Assembly: GCF_002102355.1 (NCBI RefSeq)
Contig: NZ_LQPT01000112.1
Span: 1 to 52,655 of the forward strand
DNA: 52,655 nucleotides
Source of the DNA: Mycobacterium sherrisii
GTDB taxonomy: Bacteria; Actinomycetota; Actinomycetes; Mycobacteriales; Mycobacteriaceae
Reading direction: 5' to 3'
The position numbers and the translations under genes are program-made. Below the pieces are notes generated by a model that had not been told where the DNA came from, did no database searches, and saw nothing but the letters and a program-made list of their open reading frames with translations. Below are positions 40,061 to 48,014 of this stretch, piece by piece; the first letter of the stretch is position 1, and each line of letters begins with the position of its first letter.

Positions 40061-40882
40061 GTGCTTCGCAACGAAAATCTTTGGACAGCGGTGCGATTAC
40101 GGGTGTTGTCGGTCGCGGCCGCGTTGCCCGTGACGCTCGGGTACGCCGCGACACTGCTCGCGGTGGCTGTCTTGCTGGCCGGCCTCGGTTCGCACCCGCA
40201 CGACGTCGCGGTCCGCGAAATGAGCACCAATTTGCACAATCTGGCACACGGCCATGTGGTCACGCTGGTCGGCAGCGCCTTCATCAGCGACGGCGGGGAC
40301 ATGTTGTTCTGGCTTCCGGGCCTGGTGTGCCTGCTGGGCTTGGGTGAACTCGTCTGGCGCAGTACAGGTTTGATCGTCACATTCGCACTCGGCCATATCG
40401 GGGCGACGCTGGTGGTGGCCGTGTGGCTGACCGCCGCTCTGACCGCCGGATGGTTGCCGATGTCGCTCGCGCACGCCACCGACGTGGGGATGAGTTACGG
40501 CGCGGTGTGTGTCCTGGGCGCGCTCACCGGATCGATACCTGCACAGTGGCGCCCGGTCTGGATTGGCTGGTGGCTGGGCAATGCCCTCGCCGCGGCCAGC
40601 GGCGCGGACTTCACCGCTGTCGGTCACGTCGTCGCATTGCTGTTCGGCATCGCATTGTCCTTCCGGCTGCGGTCGATTGCGCGGTGGACGCTCGTGCCTT
40701 CGGTATTGCTCGCCATCGGTTCGGTCTTCGGATACCTGGTGCTATGCGGCCCCGCCGGGGCGATGCCGGTGGCCGGCGCGACCGGGGCGCTGATCGCCCT
40801 GGTCGCCACCTGGTTGATGCCGTCGCGTGACCAGGCGCGGGCGCGGTCCGGGCAGCCGATGCCGCAACCGGCGCGTCCGTAG
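40061..40882 (+). CDS. Rhomboid-like integral membrane protein
   Basis: A 273-aa polytopic protein with about six or seven membrane segments (around residues 20-43, 80-97, 103-124, 130-150, 165-185, 190-210 and 220-245). The central part resembles rhomboid: a GxSxG-like DVGMSYGAVCVLGAL with a potential nucleophile Ser and a late membrane His in VGHVVALLFG. The first loop, ISDGGDMLFWLPGL, fits the rhomboid L1 region. Whether it is an active intramembrane protease is uncertain. It begins 3 bases after the decarboxylase stop, with GGGGA inside the end of that gene as ribosome site. Confidence 0.75.
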   Translation: MLRNENLWTAVRLRVLSVAAALPVTLGYAATLLAVAVLLAGLGSHPHDVAVREMSTNLHNLAHGHVVTLVGSAFISDGGDMLFWLPGLVCLLGLGELVWRSTGLIVTFALGHIGATLVVAVWLTAALTAGWLPMSLAHATDVGMSYGAVCVLGALTGSIPAQWRPVWIGWWLGNALAAASGADFTAVGHVVALLFGIALSFRLRSIARWTLVPSVLLAIGSVFGYLVLCGPAGAMPVAGATGALIALVATWLMPSRDQARARSGQPMPQPARP

Positions 40883-40933
40883 TCACGGTTGCCGATCAAA
40901 AGCCTTGCGAATAACCGGCTTTCAAGCTTGGCG

Positions 40934-40939
40934 TACAGT
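40934..40939 (+). promoter_or_regulatory. -10 hexamer TACAGT, possible leaderless start
   Basis: TACAGT ends 7 bases before the ATG at 40947 of the 71-aa protein; the gene has no good Shine-Dalgarno. Confidence 0.4.
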
Positions 40940-40946
40940 TGGGTGG

Positions 40947-41162
40947 ATGAACCTGGTCGAGCCCATCCAACGCGGTCTGAACTGGCTGTCAACCCCGCAC
41001 TATCTTCGGGCGCGGCTGGACATGCAGACCCGGCCCGTCCGGCAGCTTCCGCTGGATGTGGAGATCGTCTATTGCACGATCTCCCAGGGTGGTGCGGCGC
41101 TGAAATTTCCGGTGACCGTGATGTTGCTGCCCAAGGGCGTCTCCCCCATCAAGAGCGGTTAA
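40947..41162 (+). CDS. 71-aa protein of unknown function
   Basis: A short protein, MNLVEPIQRGLNWLSTPHY at the N-terminus, then a central beta-type stretch LDVEIVYCTISQGGAALKFPV. No signal or membrane segment. It converges on prim-polC, sharing the four bases TTAA (41159-41162). I cannot name the family. The upstream extension to 40827 is Arg-rich and unlike protein, so the ATG with a -10 motif is chosen. Confidence 0.6.
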   Translation: MNLVEPIQRGLNWLSTPHYLRARLDMQTRPVRQLPLDVEIVYCTISQGGAALKFPVTVMLLPKGVSPIKSG

Positions 41163-42202
41163 TCGCGGGGCCGGTTCTTTCTGGTCAGGTCGGTGTCCCG
41201 GCTCGGTTGCACGCGTTTGGGTTCGCCGGGCATTTTCGGATAGTTCGGCGGGTAGGGCATATCGCCCAGGCCGCGCTCTTCGTCAGCCGCGACCATCTGC
41301 AGTAACACGTCCAGCGGCTGCACCACCTCGTCGATGCCGGCCCACGGATCCGCACGCCGGCGCACCAGGTCCGGCACCGTCGCCATGGTGTACTCGTCCG
41401 GCTCCGCCCCGGCCAGCTCATCCCAGGTCAACGGCGTCGAGACGGTCGCGATGGGCGTGCGCCGCACCGAGTACGGCGAGGCCATGGTCCGGTCGCGGGC
41501 GTTTTGGTTGAAGTCGACGAAGATCCGTTCGCCGCGTTCTTCTTTCCACCACGAGGTGGTCACCGCGTCCGGTGCGCGCCGTTCGATCTCGCGGGCCAGC
41601 GCGATGCCGGCCCGCCGCACGGCGATGAAGTCCCATTCGGCGGCGATCCGCAGGAACACGTGGATCCCGCGCCCCCCGGAGGTCTTCGGATAGCCGACCA
41701 GCCCGAGCTCGTCGAGCAACGGCCGCAGCACGTCGACCGCCACCGAACGCGCCTGTTCGAAGCCGACTCCGGGCTGCGCATCGAGGTCGATCCGCAGCTC
41801 GTCGGGGTGATCGGTGTCCGGGCAGCGCACCTGCCAGGGATGCAGCGTGATCGTGCCCATCTGCGCGGCCCAGACGATCGCGGACGGGTGGGTCACCCTC
41901 AACGCGTCGGCGGTGCGTCCCGACGGAAACGTGATCCGGCAGGTCTGCAAGTAGTCAGGGTGATGCTGCGGTATCCGCTTTTGGTAGATCTCCTCGCCGT
42001 CGATGCCGTCCGGGAAGCGTTGCAGGTGGGTGGGGCGGTCACGCAGGGCGGAAAGCATCGGGCCGGCCGCCACGGCGAGGTAGTACTCGACCAGTCGTCG
42101 TTTCGTGCCGTTGGAGCCGAGCCGTGGAAAGTAGATCTTGTCCGGGTTGGTCAGCCGTACCGAGACACCATCGACCTCGAGCTCTTCTGCTGCCGCAGCC
42201 AT
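41159..42202 (-). CDS. Prim-PolC, DNA repair primase-polymerase
   Basis: A 347-aa archaeo-eukaryotic primase-type polymerase, the LigD-POL family. Signatures: VRLTNPDKIYFP (N-terminus), HLQRFPDG, ELRIDLDAQPGVG with the catalytic Asp pair, TSGGRGIHVFLRI, and the late IFVDFNQNARDRT (third catalytic Asp). No ligase or nuclease domain is fused. The partner ligase is divergent, as in M. tuberculosis where Rv3730c and LigC (Rv3731) act together in base excision repair and gap filling with ribonucleotides. The ATG at 42202 is preferred over 42376 because the longer N-terminus overlaps ligC. Confidence 0.92.
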   Translation of the reverse strand: MAAAAEELEVDGVSVRLTNPDKIYFPRLGSNGTKRRLVEYYLAVAAGPMLSALRDRPTHLQRFPDGIDGEEIYQKRIPQHHPDYLQTCRITFPSGRTADALRVTHPSAIVWAAQMGTITLHPWQVRCPDTDHPDELRIDLDAQPGVGFEQARSVAVDVLRPLLDELGLVGYPKTSGGRGIHVFLRIAAEWDFIAVRRAGIALAREIERRAPDAVTTSWWKEERGERIFVDFNQNARDRTMASPYSVRRTPIATVSTPLTWDELAGAEPDEYTMATVPDLVRRRADPWAGIDEVVQPLDVLLQMVAADEERGLGDMPYPPNYPKMPGEPKRVQPSRDTDLTRKNRPRD

Positions 42203-42227
42203 GGACTGATTCCAGCACAATGGCCAG
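42203..42227. promoter_or_regulatory. 25-bp divergent region between prim-polC and ligC
   Basis: Only 25 bases separate the two start codons. CACAAT lies 6 bases before the ATG of ligC (42216-42221), a one-base variant of TANNNT, and TGGAAT is at the same distance on the other strand. If both genes are leaderless, the two promoters overlap. Neither gene has a Shine-Dalgarno. Confidence 0.4.
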
Positions 42228-43301
42228 ATGGAGTTGCCCGTCATGCCGCCGGTGTCGCCGATGTTGGCCAAGTCGGTTCGGTCTATACCGCCCGATGCCT
42301 CGTATGAGCCGAAGTGGGATGGTTTCCGGTCGATCTGCTTCCGCGACGCCGACGAGGTCGAACTGGGTAGCCGCAACGAACGCCCGATGACCCGCTACTT
42401 TCCCGAGTTGGTCGCGGCGATCAAGGACGAGGTGCCGCGGCGCTGCGTCATCGACGGCGAAATCGTCATTGCCACCGATCACGGCCTGGACTTCGAGGCA
42501 CTGCAGCAGCGCATTCATCCGGCCGATTCGCGAGTGCGGATGCTCGCCGTGACCACCCCCGCCTCCTTCATCGCGTTCGACCTGCTGGCCCTGGGCGACA
42601 CGGACTTCACCCGGCGACCCTTCACCGAGCGGCGCGCCGCCCTCGTCGACGCGCTGGCCGACTCCGGGCCGTCGATTCACGTCACACCGGCCACCACCGA
42701 CTGGGACACCGCGCACCAGTGGTTCGACGAGTTCGAGGGCGCCGGACTCGACGGCGTCATCGCCAAACCGCTGACCGGTAGCTACCAACCAGACAAGCGG
42801 GTGATGTTCAAGATCAAGCATGAGCGGACCGCCGATTGCGTGGTCGCCGGCTACCGGGTGCACAAATCCGGCGGCCCGGAAGTTCAAGCCATCGGGTCGC
42901 TGTTGCTGGGGCTCTACCAAGACGACGGCCAGCTCGCCTCGGTCGGCGTGATCGGCGCATTCCCGATGGCCGAACGGCGTCGGCTGTTCAGCGAGCTGCA
43001 GCCGCTGGTCACCGAGTTCGACCACCACCCGTGGAACTGGGCCGCCCACGAGGCGGGCGAGCGCACCCCGCGGAAGAACGAGACTTCGCGGTGGAATGCC
43101 GGCAAAGATCTCTCGTTCGTCCCGCTTCGGCCCGAGCGGGTCGTCGAGGTTCGCTACGACCACATGGAAGGTCGCCGGTTCCGGCACACCGCGCAATTCA
43201 ACCGCTGGCGTCCCGATCGCGATCCGCGCTCGTGCACGTACGAACAACTCGAGCAACCGGTTACGTTCAGCCTCAGCGACATCGTTCCCGGGCTGGGCTA
43301 G
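42228..43301 (+). CDS. ligC: ATP-dependent DNA ligase LigC
   Basis: A 357-aa ATP-dependent DNA ligase. The AMP-accepting Lys is in EPKWDGFRS (motif I, about residue 29), then SRN (motif Ia), CVIDGEIV (motif III), FIAFDLLAL (IIIa), GLDGVIAKP (IV) and FKIKHERTADCVV (V), followed by the OB-fold with SRWNAGKDLSFVPLRPERVVEV. It lacks the LIM-domain or LigD fusion, so it is the minimal LigC type used in mycobacterial base excision repair with Prim-PolC. Minus-strand overlaps are shadows. Confidence 0.96.
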   Translation: MELPVMPPVSPMLAKSVRSIPPDASYEPKWDGFRSICFRDADEVELGSRNERPMTRYFPELVAAIKDEVPRRCVIDGEIVIATDHGLDFEALQQRIHPADSRVRMLAVTTPASFIAFDLLALGDTDFTRRPFTERRAALVDALADSGPSIHVTPATTDWDTAHQWFDEFEGAGLDGVIAKPLTGSYQPDKRVMFKIKHERTADCVVAGYRVHKSGGPEVQAIGSLLLGLYQDDGQLASVGVIGAFPMAERRRLFSELQPLVTEFDHHPWNWAAHEAGERTPRKNETSRWNAGKDLSFVPLRPERVVEVRYDHMEGRRFRHTAQFNRWRPDRDPRSCTYEQLEQPVTFSLSDIVPGLG

Positions 43302-43319
43302 CGCTAGCCGGGTTGCGCG

Positions 43320-43616
43320 TCAGTCGTCGATGCGCGTCGGCGGATCGGCCAACGGCTGACCGGGGCCGACCGTATCGCAACGGCGCTCGGGCACCAGAAA
43401 CGAACTGGCGCCGTTGAGCACCAAGTTCTTGGACACCACACACCGCTGCCAGGTGCCGTCGGGCTGAGTCGGCCCGTCACACTTGCTGATAACGGGCCCG
43501 CCGTACTGGCAGCCGGCGGCGGCGGGCGGCGCCGCGGCGATCGTCGCCCCGGCCATCAAGACGGTGGCAACTGCTCCCACAATTCGTCTGATAGTTCCTC
43601 TGATAGTTCCTCCCAT
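43320..43616 (-). CDS. Small secreted CDGP-domain protein
   Basis: A 98-aa exported protein. A signal peptide with VGAVATVLMAGATIAAAPPAAA (residues 13-34) precedes a compact domain with four Cys: CQYGGPVISKCDGPTQPDG and WQRCV, then a late ERRCD. The CDGP pattern marks a small mycobacterial secreted family of unknown role. It probably forms two disulfides. The 5' end contains tandem duplications (43591-43633), so the precise ATG is not certain. It is convergent with ligC. Confidence 0.8.
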   Translation of the reverse strand: MGGTIRGTIRRIVGAVATVLMAGATIAAAPPAAAGCQYGGPVISKCDGPTQPDGTWQRCVVSKNLVLNGASSFLVPERRCDTVGPGQPLADPPTRIDD

Positions 43617-43633
43617 AGGGTCCTCCCATAGAG
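43591..43633. repeat. Two short tandem duplications at the start of the CDGP gene
   Basis: On the minus strand CTATGGGAGGA occurs twice 13 bases apart, and ACTATCAGAGGA / ACTATCAGACGA twice 12 bases apart. The first pair duplicates a Shine-Dalgarno plus ATG; the second adds four codons in frame (GTIR). Replication slippage is the likely cause. Confidence 0.6.
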
Positions 43634-43832
43634 CAGTGCTTCCCGACTCTCCCGTCGGATCACTCGCGCGTCGCGAGCACTCGGTGGCAACTGCCGTCGA
43701 CGACTACCCGTTACCGACGACGCTACCGCTTGGGCGGCGAATGGCGGGCCGTCGAAATCAGGATCGACAAACAACTTGCGGTACCGCGGCAAAGCGGATT
43801 TCATGTGTACAAACTCCGAAGGAAGTGACCGA

Positions 43833-44165
43833 ATGAACGTTGCTGCAGCGGCCCTGAAGAAGCTCGCGGGAATGTCTGCTGCTACCACGCTGCTGCTGCT
43901 CGGCACGACGCCGATCGCGCACGCGACCCCGACGGACGATTTCGTGCGACAGGTGCGGGCCAACGGGATCGGGCTCAACGTAAGCGATGCCAGCTTGGTC
44001 GAGGACGCGCAGGAGGTGTGCGACATGCTCGACTATCAGGAGTCGGCCTACCAATACCTCGATCAGCATTCCGGCCTTAACCGCAACCAGTCCGCCTTCT
44101 TCGTCGCCGCATCGGTCACCTATTACTGTCCGCAGTACGCGCCCAAGCTGGGTCCGGGGCACTGA
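43833..44165 (+). CDS. Secreted DUF732-domain protein
   Basis: A 110-aa exported protein. The signal peptide (MNVAAAALKKLAGMSAATTL, then cleavage after AHA) leads to a DUF732 domain DDFVRQVRANGIGLNVSDAS, with Cys in VCDMLD and TYYCPQY likely forming one disulfide. DUF732 proteins are abundant, small, secreted mycobacterial proteins of unknown function. GAAGGA lies 9 bases before the ATG. The longer N-terminus to 43776 is not needed. Confidence 0.88.
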   Translation: MNVAAAALKKLAGMSAATTLLLLGTTPIAHATPTDDFVRQVRANGIGLNVSDASLVEDAQEVCDMLDYQESAYQYLDQHSGLNRNQSAFFVAASVTYYCPQYAPKLGPGH

Positions 44166-44190
44166 CCTCGGTTGCGGTGCAGCCAGGCAA

Positions 44191-45471
44191 TCACACCGCG
44201 ACCGTCAACTCCGAAAGCCCCCGCAGCGTCACGTTTGCCTTGTACCGTGGCTCGCCGTCCAACCGCGCGGCGGGAAAGCGGGCCGTCAGCTCCGACAGGG
44301 CGATGCCGGCTTCCAGCCGGGCCAACGGCGCGCCCAGGCAATAGTGAATCCCACGACCAAAACCCAAGTGCCGCAACGGCCCTCGATCAGGATCGAAGAC
44401 ATCGGGCCGTTCGAATTCGGCGGGATCGCGGTGCGCCGCGGCCAGCAGCAGCATCATCACGTCCCCCTCCGGCACCGTGGCGTCTCCTATCATCATGTCG
44501 CTCAATGCAATTCGGCCGACCATCTGCACCGGCGGGTCGTACCGCAGCGTCTCCTCGAGGACCGCCGGGACGCGGGTGGGATCGGCGGCCAGCGCCGCCC
44601 ATTGCGAGGGCCGGCGCAGCATCGCCAGAATCGCATTGCCGATCAGATTGACCGTGGTCTCGTGCCCGGCGACCAGTAGCAGCAAGCAGGTGGAGACGAT
44701 CTCTTCCTCGGTCAACTGGTCACCGGACTCCTCGACCGCGATCAGCCCCGACATCAAATCGTCGCCGGGTCGCGCGCGGCGTCGGTCGATCAGGCCGTGC
44801 AGGTAGTGCCGCAACCACGCCCCGGCGTCCAATCGTTCCTGCAGGCCTTCGGGTGCCGAGCCGGTGAAGGTGACGAACGGGTCCAACGCCTGGGCCAGCA
44901 GTCCGGACGCGCGGCTGAACTGCGGTTCGTCGTCGAGTGGGACTCCCAGCAGCCGGCAGATCACCGCCACCGGCAACGGGTAGGCGTAGTCGTCGACGAC
45001 GTCGAAACGGCCGTTCTCGGCAATCCGGTCCAGCAAGCCGTGCACCAGCACGCTGATGTCCGGCCGCAACGCGTTGACCACTTTCGGCACGAACGCCTTG
45101 CTGACCAATCTGCGCAGCCGGGTGTGATCGGGCGGGTCGAGGAACAGAAATCCCGGCGGGACTGGTGCGGGCACCGGTAAGCCGGCGTCGGTGAGCTCCT
45201 TGATCTGCGCTTGGACCTGCTCCCGGGCGCGGGTGGACTTCATCCGGTCGCTGCTCGACGACGGATGCCGCAGCACGTCGTCGCAGTCCCGGTAGCTGGA
45301 GAACACCGCGAGATGCGCGTCGGGCAGCAGCAGCGGTCCGCGGTGACGAAATTGCGCACACAGCCCGTAGGGATCGGCCCGGGTGGCCGGATCGAGCAAT
45401 TGGACGAGCAACCCTTGCGATTCGGCTGGGTCGGCGGGGCCGGAGGCCGGGTGAATCGGCGCAGTCGTCAT
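44191..45471 (-). CDS. Cytochrome P450
   Basis: A full-length 426-aa bacterial P450. C-helix region DPPDHTRLRRLVSKAF, I-helix LLLLVAGHETTVNLIG (acid-alcohol pair replaced by E-T), K-helix EETLRYDPPVQ (ExxR), and the haem loop HLGFGRGIHYCLGAPLAR with the Cys thiolate. Redox partners are not adjacent. Substrate unknown. The ATG at 45471 is chosen over the longer frame; CACAAT lies 6 bases upstream, the same variant found before ligC. Confidence 0.95.
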   Translation of the reverse strand: MTTAPIHPASGPADPAESQGLLVQLLDPATRADPYGLCAQFRHRGPLLLPDAHLAVFSSYRDCDDVLRHPSSSSDRMKSTRAREQVQAQIKELTDAGLPVPAPVPPGFLFLDPPDHTRLRRLVSKAFVPKVVNALRPDISVLVHGLLDRIAENGRFDVVDDYAYPLPVAVICRLLGVPLDDEPQFSRASGLLAQALDPFVTFTGSAPEGLQERLDAGAWLRHYLHGLIDRRRARPGDDLMSGLIAVEESGDQLTEEEIVSTCLLLLVAGHETTVNLIGNAILAMLRRPSQWAALAADPTRVPAVLEETLRYDPPVQMVGRIALSDMMIGDATVPEGDVMMLLLAAAHRDPAEFERPDVFDPDRGPLRHLGFGRGIHYCLGAPLARLEAGIALSELTARFPAARLDGEPRYKANVTLRGLSELTVAV

Positions 45472-45477
45472 GCACAC

Positions 45478-45483
45478 ATTGTG
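45478..45483 (-). promoter_or_regulatory. CACAAT hexamer upstream of the P450 start
   Basis: On the minus strand CACAAT ends 6 bases before the ATG of the P450. It has C in place of the first T of TANNNT and occurs at the same spacing before ligC. Confidence 0.3.
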
Positions 45484-45538
45484 CCTGCCGCCGCGAAACC
45501 CGCCGCCGAAAGCCACGGATTGTCGCCAGCTCAGCAAC

Positions 45539-45544
45539 TACGAT
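45539..45544 (+). promoter_or_regulatory. -10 hexamer TACGAT, leaderless start
   Basis: TACGAT ends 7 bases before the ATG at 45552, favouring this start over the in-frame ATG at 45543, which overlaps the hexamer. Confidence 0.5.
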
Positions 45545-45551
45545 GTGCGAC

Positions 45552-46562
45552 ATGAAGATGCCCCGCACGTGCGGGTTGGGCCTCGTCGCCGTCACCATGG
45601 CAACGCTGGCGAACGTGGCGGTGGCCGCCCCGGGGTATGCCTGCGCCTGCGGTGCGGTGGCCCCTCCCGTCGGTAGCCAGGCCACGATGAACCGCGAAGT
45701 GGCGCTGGCGCACTGGAACGGATCCAGCGAAACCGTCGTCATGCAGCTCGCCCTGGCTGCCGACACGGACAACGTCGCGCTGGTGGTGCCCACCCCGGCG
45801 GCGGCGACGGTCACGGAAGCCGACCAGGCCACGTTCACCGAGTTGGACGAGCTCACCGCGCCCCGAGTACAGCAGCGTCGGCATTGGGTCTTGGGCACGT
45901 CCGAACCCGCGGCCCGCACGACGCTCGAGGCGGGCGCGCCGCGCGGCCCCACCGTGATCGATCAGGTCCGCCTCGGACCGCTGGAAGCCACCACGCTGGC
46001 GGGCGGCGACCTGAGCGGATTGCGGAAATGGTTGGAGGACAACGGTTACGCGATCCGTCCGGCGGTGTCCCAGGCGCTCGGACCGTATGTCCGTGACGGC
46101 TGGTCGTTTGTCGCGATCCGCCTGGTCGGTTCGGCGCCGATCGTCGGTGGCCTCAAGCCGGTGCGGATGAGGTTCGCATCGCCGCAATTCGTCTATCCCA
46201 TGCGGCTTTCCGCCGCGGCCGAGGGTCCGCAGCAAGTCACCGTCTTCACGCTGTCCGACCACCGCCAGCAGCGCACCGATGCCGACGCCCGGTCCGGGCA
46301 GTCCGTGCAGGTGCAATTTGCCGGCAACATCGCCGCCGACGTACACGACCCGCTGCTGCGCGAATTGACTGCGGATCACGGCGGCTACCTGACTAAAATG
46401 GTGGTGAACATCCCCCAGCCGCAACGGATCTCAGCGGATTTCACGTTCGGCAACGCCGCCGGCGACGACTCGTATCGCCGGGTGATCTACGTCGACCGCG
46501 ACGTCGTCATCCCGGTCGAGCTGGTCGCGTCGGTCGTTGGATGGTTGCGGCGATCGCGGTGA
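45552..46562 (+). CDS. Secreted DUF2330 protein, C-terminal membrane anchor lost by frameshift
   Basis: A 336-aa exported protein. A signal peptide (residues 1-28) precedes ACACGAVAPP, the hallmark N-terminal Cys motif of DUF2330, then EVALAHWNGSSETVVMQLAL and VVPTPAAA. DUF2330 proteins normally end in a transmembrane helix. Here the frame ends VVGWLRRSR at 46562. A second frame from 46541 reads MVAAIAVTVLVVVRRRQRA and stops at 46600: the expected anchor with a basic tail. One G added at 46539-46540 would join them. The true gene is therefore probably 45552-46600, minus one base. Function of the family is unknown. Confidence 0.82.
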   Translation: MKMPRTCGLGLVAVTMATLANVAVAAPGYACACGAVAPPVGSQATMNREVALAHWNGSSETVVMQLALAADTDNVALVVPTPAAATVTEADQATFTELDELTAPRVQQRRHWVLGTSEPAARTTLEAGAPRGPTVIDQVRLGPLEATTLAGGDLSGLRKWLEDNGYAIRPAVSQALGPYVRDGWSFVAIRLVGSAPIVGGLKPVRMRFASPQFVYPMRLSAAAEGPQQVTVFTLSDHRQQRTDADARSGQSVQVQFAGNIAADVHDPLLRELTADHGGYLTKMVVNIPQPQRISADFTFGNAAGDDSYRRVIYVDRDVVIPVELVASVVGWLRRSR

Positions 46563-46596
46563 CGGTGCTAGTGGTCGTCCGCAGGCGCCAACGCGC

Positions 46597-47502
46597 TTAG
46601 CGGCGCAGAAACTCCACGATGTGACCGGCCAGCTCCTCGCCGGCGTCCTCCTGCAGAAAGTGCCCGGCCTCTCGGATGACGCGGTGGTCGATGCCTTGAG
46701 CCCCAAGCATTTCGCGCTGGAAGATCGCCGCCATTGGGCCGGTGATGGGATCGCTGTCGCTGAATGCGACCAGCATGGGCGTCGAGCTCGCCGACAGGGC
46801 GGCCCACGCGGCCTTGTTCGCCGGCGCCGCCGGATCCTCCGGTGCGGTCGGCACCAGGCCGGGCATGGCACGCGGGCCGGCGCAGTACTGGTCGTCGGGG
46901 AAGGGCGCGTCGTAGGCGGCGCGCGCCTGCGCGCTCAGCCCGCGCCGGCATCCCGACTGCACGAACGCGCCGACGTCCAGTTTCGGCACGGTGGTGATGG
47001 CCTCGCGAAACCGCCACCAGACTTCCGCCATCGGCTGCTCCCCGTTGGGCAGCCCGGTGTTCGCGACGACGATCCTGGCGAATCGCTCGGGATGCTCTGC
47101 GGCCAGCCGCAATCCGATCAACCCGCCCCAATCCTGACCAACCAGGGTCACGTTTTGCAGATCAAGCACGTCGAAGGCCAGCGCCCGCATCCATTCGACA
47201 TGGCGCGCGTAGCTGTGGTCCTCACGGCGGGTGGGCTTGTCGGATCGACCGAACCCCACCAGGTCCGGGCAAACGACCCGATGCCCTGCACCGACCAGCA
47301 CCGGGATCATCTTGCGGTACAGATACGACCAGGACGGCTCGCCGTGCAGCAACAGAATGGGATCGGCGGTTTCGGGCCCGTCCTGCACCCACGCGATCCG
47401 CAGCGTCCCGCCTTCGCCGTCGGGTACTTCGGAATACCTTGGCGGATACGGGAAATCGTCGAGACCATCGAATCGAGCGTCGGGCGTGCGCAACGTCTGC
47501 AT
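46597..47502 (-). CDS. dhmA: Haloalkane dehalogenase, DhmA-like
   Basis: A 301-aa alpha/beta hydrolase of the haloalkane dehalogenase family. Oxyanion/halide segment LLHGEPSWSYLY (Glu-Pro-Ser-Trp, halide-binding Trp), CPDLVGFGRSDKP, and the nucleophile elbow VGQDWGG with Asp rather than Ser. The acid follows in FSDSDPITG and the catalytic His in EAGHFLQED. The enzyme hydrolyses carbon-halogen bonds with alkoxide release; its natural substrate in mycobacteria is unclear. The name follows M. avium DhmA, recalled rather than aligned. The start is supported by a leaderless -10. Confidence 0.88.
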   Translation of the reverse strand: MQTLRTPDARFDGLDDFPYPPRYSEVPDGEGGTLRIAWVQDGPETADPILLLHGEPSWSYLYRKMIPVLVGAGHRVVCPDLVGFGRSDKPTRREDHSYARHVEWMRALAFDVLDLQNVTLVGQDWGGLIGLRLAAEHPERFARIVVANTGLPNGEQPMAEVWWRFREAITTVPKLDVGAFVQSGCRRGLSAQARAAYDAPFPDDQYCAGPRAMPGLVPTAPEDPAAPANKAAWAALSASSTPMLVAFSDSDPITGPMAAIFQREMLGAQGIDHRVIREAGHFLQEDAGEELAGHIVEFLRR

Positions 47503-47508
47503 GCCAGC

Positions 47509-47514
47509 AACATA
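47509..47514 (-). promoter_or_regulatory. -10 hexamer TATGTT, leaderless start
   Basis: Minus-strand TATGTT ends 6 bases before the ATG of dhmA at 47502, lying in the 21-base gap after the NUDIX gene. Confidence 0.5.
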
Positions 47515-47523
47515 CGCCGCCGG

Positions 47524-48009
47524 TCAAGCCCCTTCGGTGTAGCCCGCCAACTCCGGTTGCGCCATCAGCACATCGAGGTAGGCGCGCTGCCCCTTGAGCA
47601 GTTTGTCGCGCGCCCGCGCCACCGGAAGCCACTCGACCCGGTCTACTTCAGGGAATTCCCGTATCCGGCCCGACCCTTTCGGCCACTCCAGCTCGAAGGT
47701 GTTGCTGTGCGCCCCGGTGATGTCGAGGTCGCCGCGCACGGCGAAAGCGGTGACAACCTTGCCGCCCGGTTGTTTCAGCGCACCCAGATCGAGGCGCGGT
47801 CCGGTCGGCGTCGGCAGCCCCAGCTCCTCGGCGAACTCGCGTTGCGCGGCGGCCCAGGGATCCTCGTCGTCGGCATACTCGCCCTTCGGGATCGACCAAG
47901 CCCCGTCATCTTTACGCGCCCAGAACGGCCCACCCGGGTGCGCGATCAGAACTTCGACCACGCCGTCGCGCACGCGATACAACAGCACGCCGGCACTGAG
48001 TTTCGGCAC
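47524..48009 (-). CDS. NUDIX hydrolase
   Basis: A 161-aa NUDIX hydrolase. The NUDIX box reads GEYADDEDPWAAAQREFAEELGL, keeping the GX5EX7REUXEEXG pattern; the preceding FWARKDDGAWSIPKGE is typical of the diadenosine/dinucleotide or NTP pyrophosphatase subgroup. It is likely a housecleaning enzyme for nucleoside diphosphate derivatives. The GTG start is 5 bases after the tgs2 stop, so the two are coupled. Matches the Rv3733c/Rv3734c arrangement in M. tuberculosis, as remembered. The longer frame to 48450 is a shadow of tgs2. Confidence 0.9.
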   Translation of the reverse strand: MPKLSAGVLLYRVRDGVVEVLIAHPGGPFWARKDDGAWSIPKGEYADDEDPWAAAQREFAEELGLPTPTGPRLDLGALKQPGGKVVTAFAVRGDLDITGAHSNTFELEWPKGSGRIREFPEVDRVEWLPVARARDKLLKGQRAYLDVLMAQPELAGYTEGA

Positions 48010-48014
48010 CGAGG

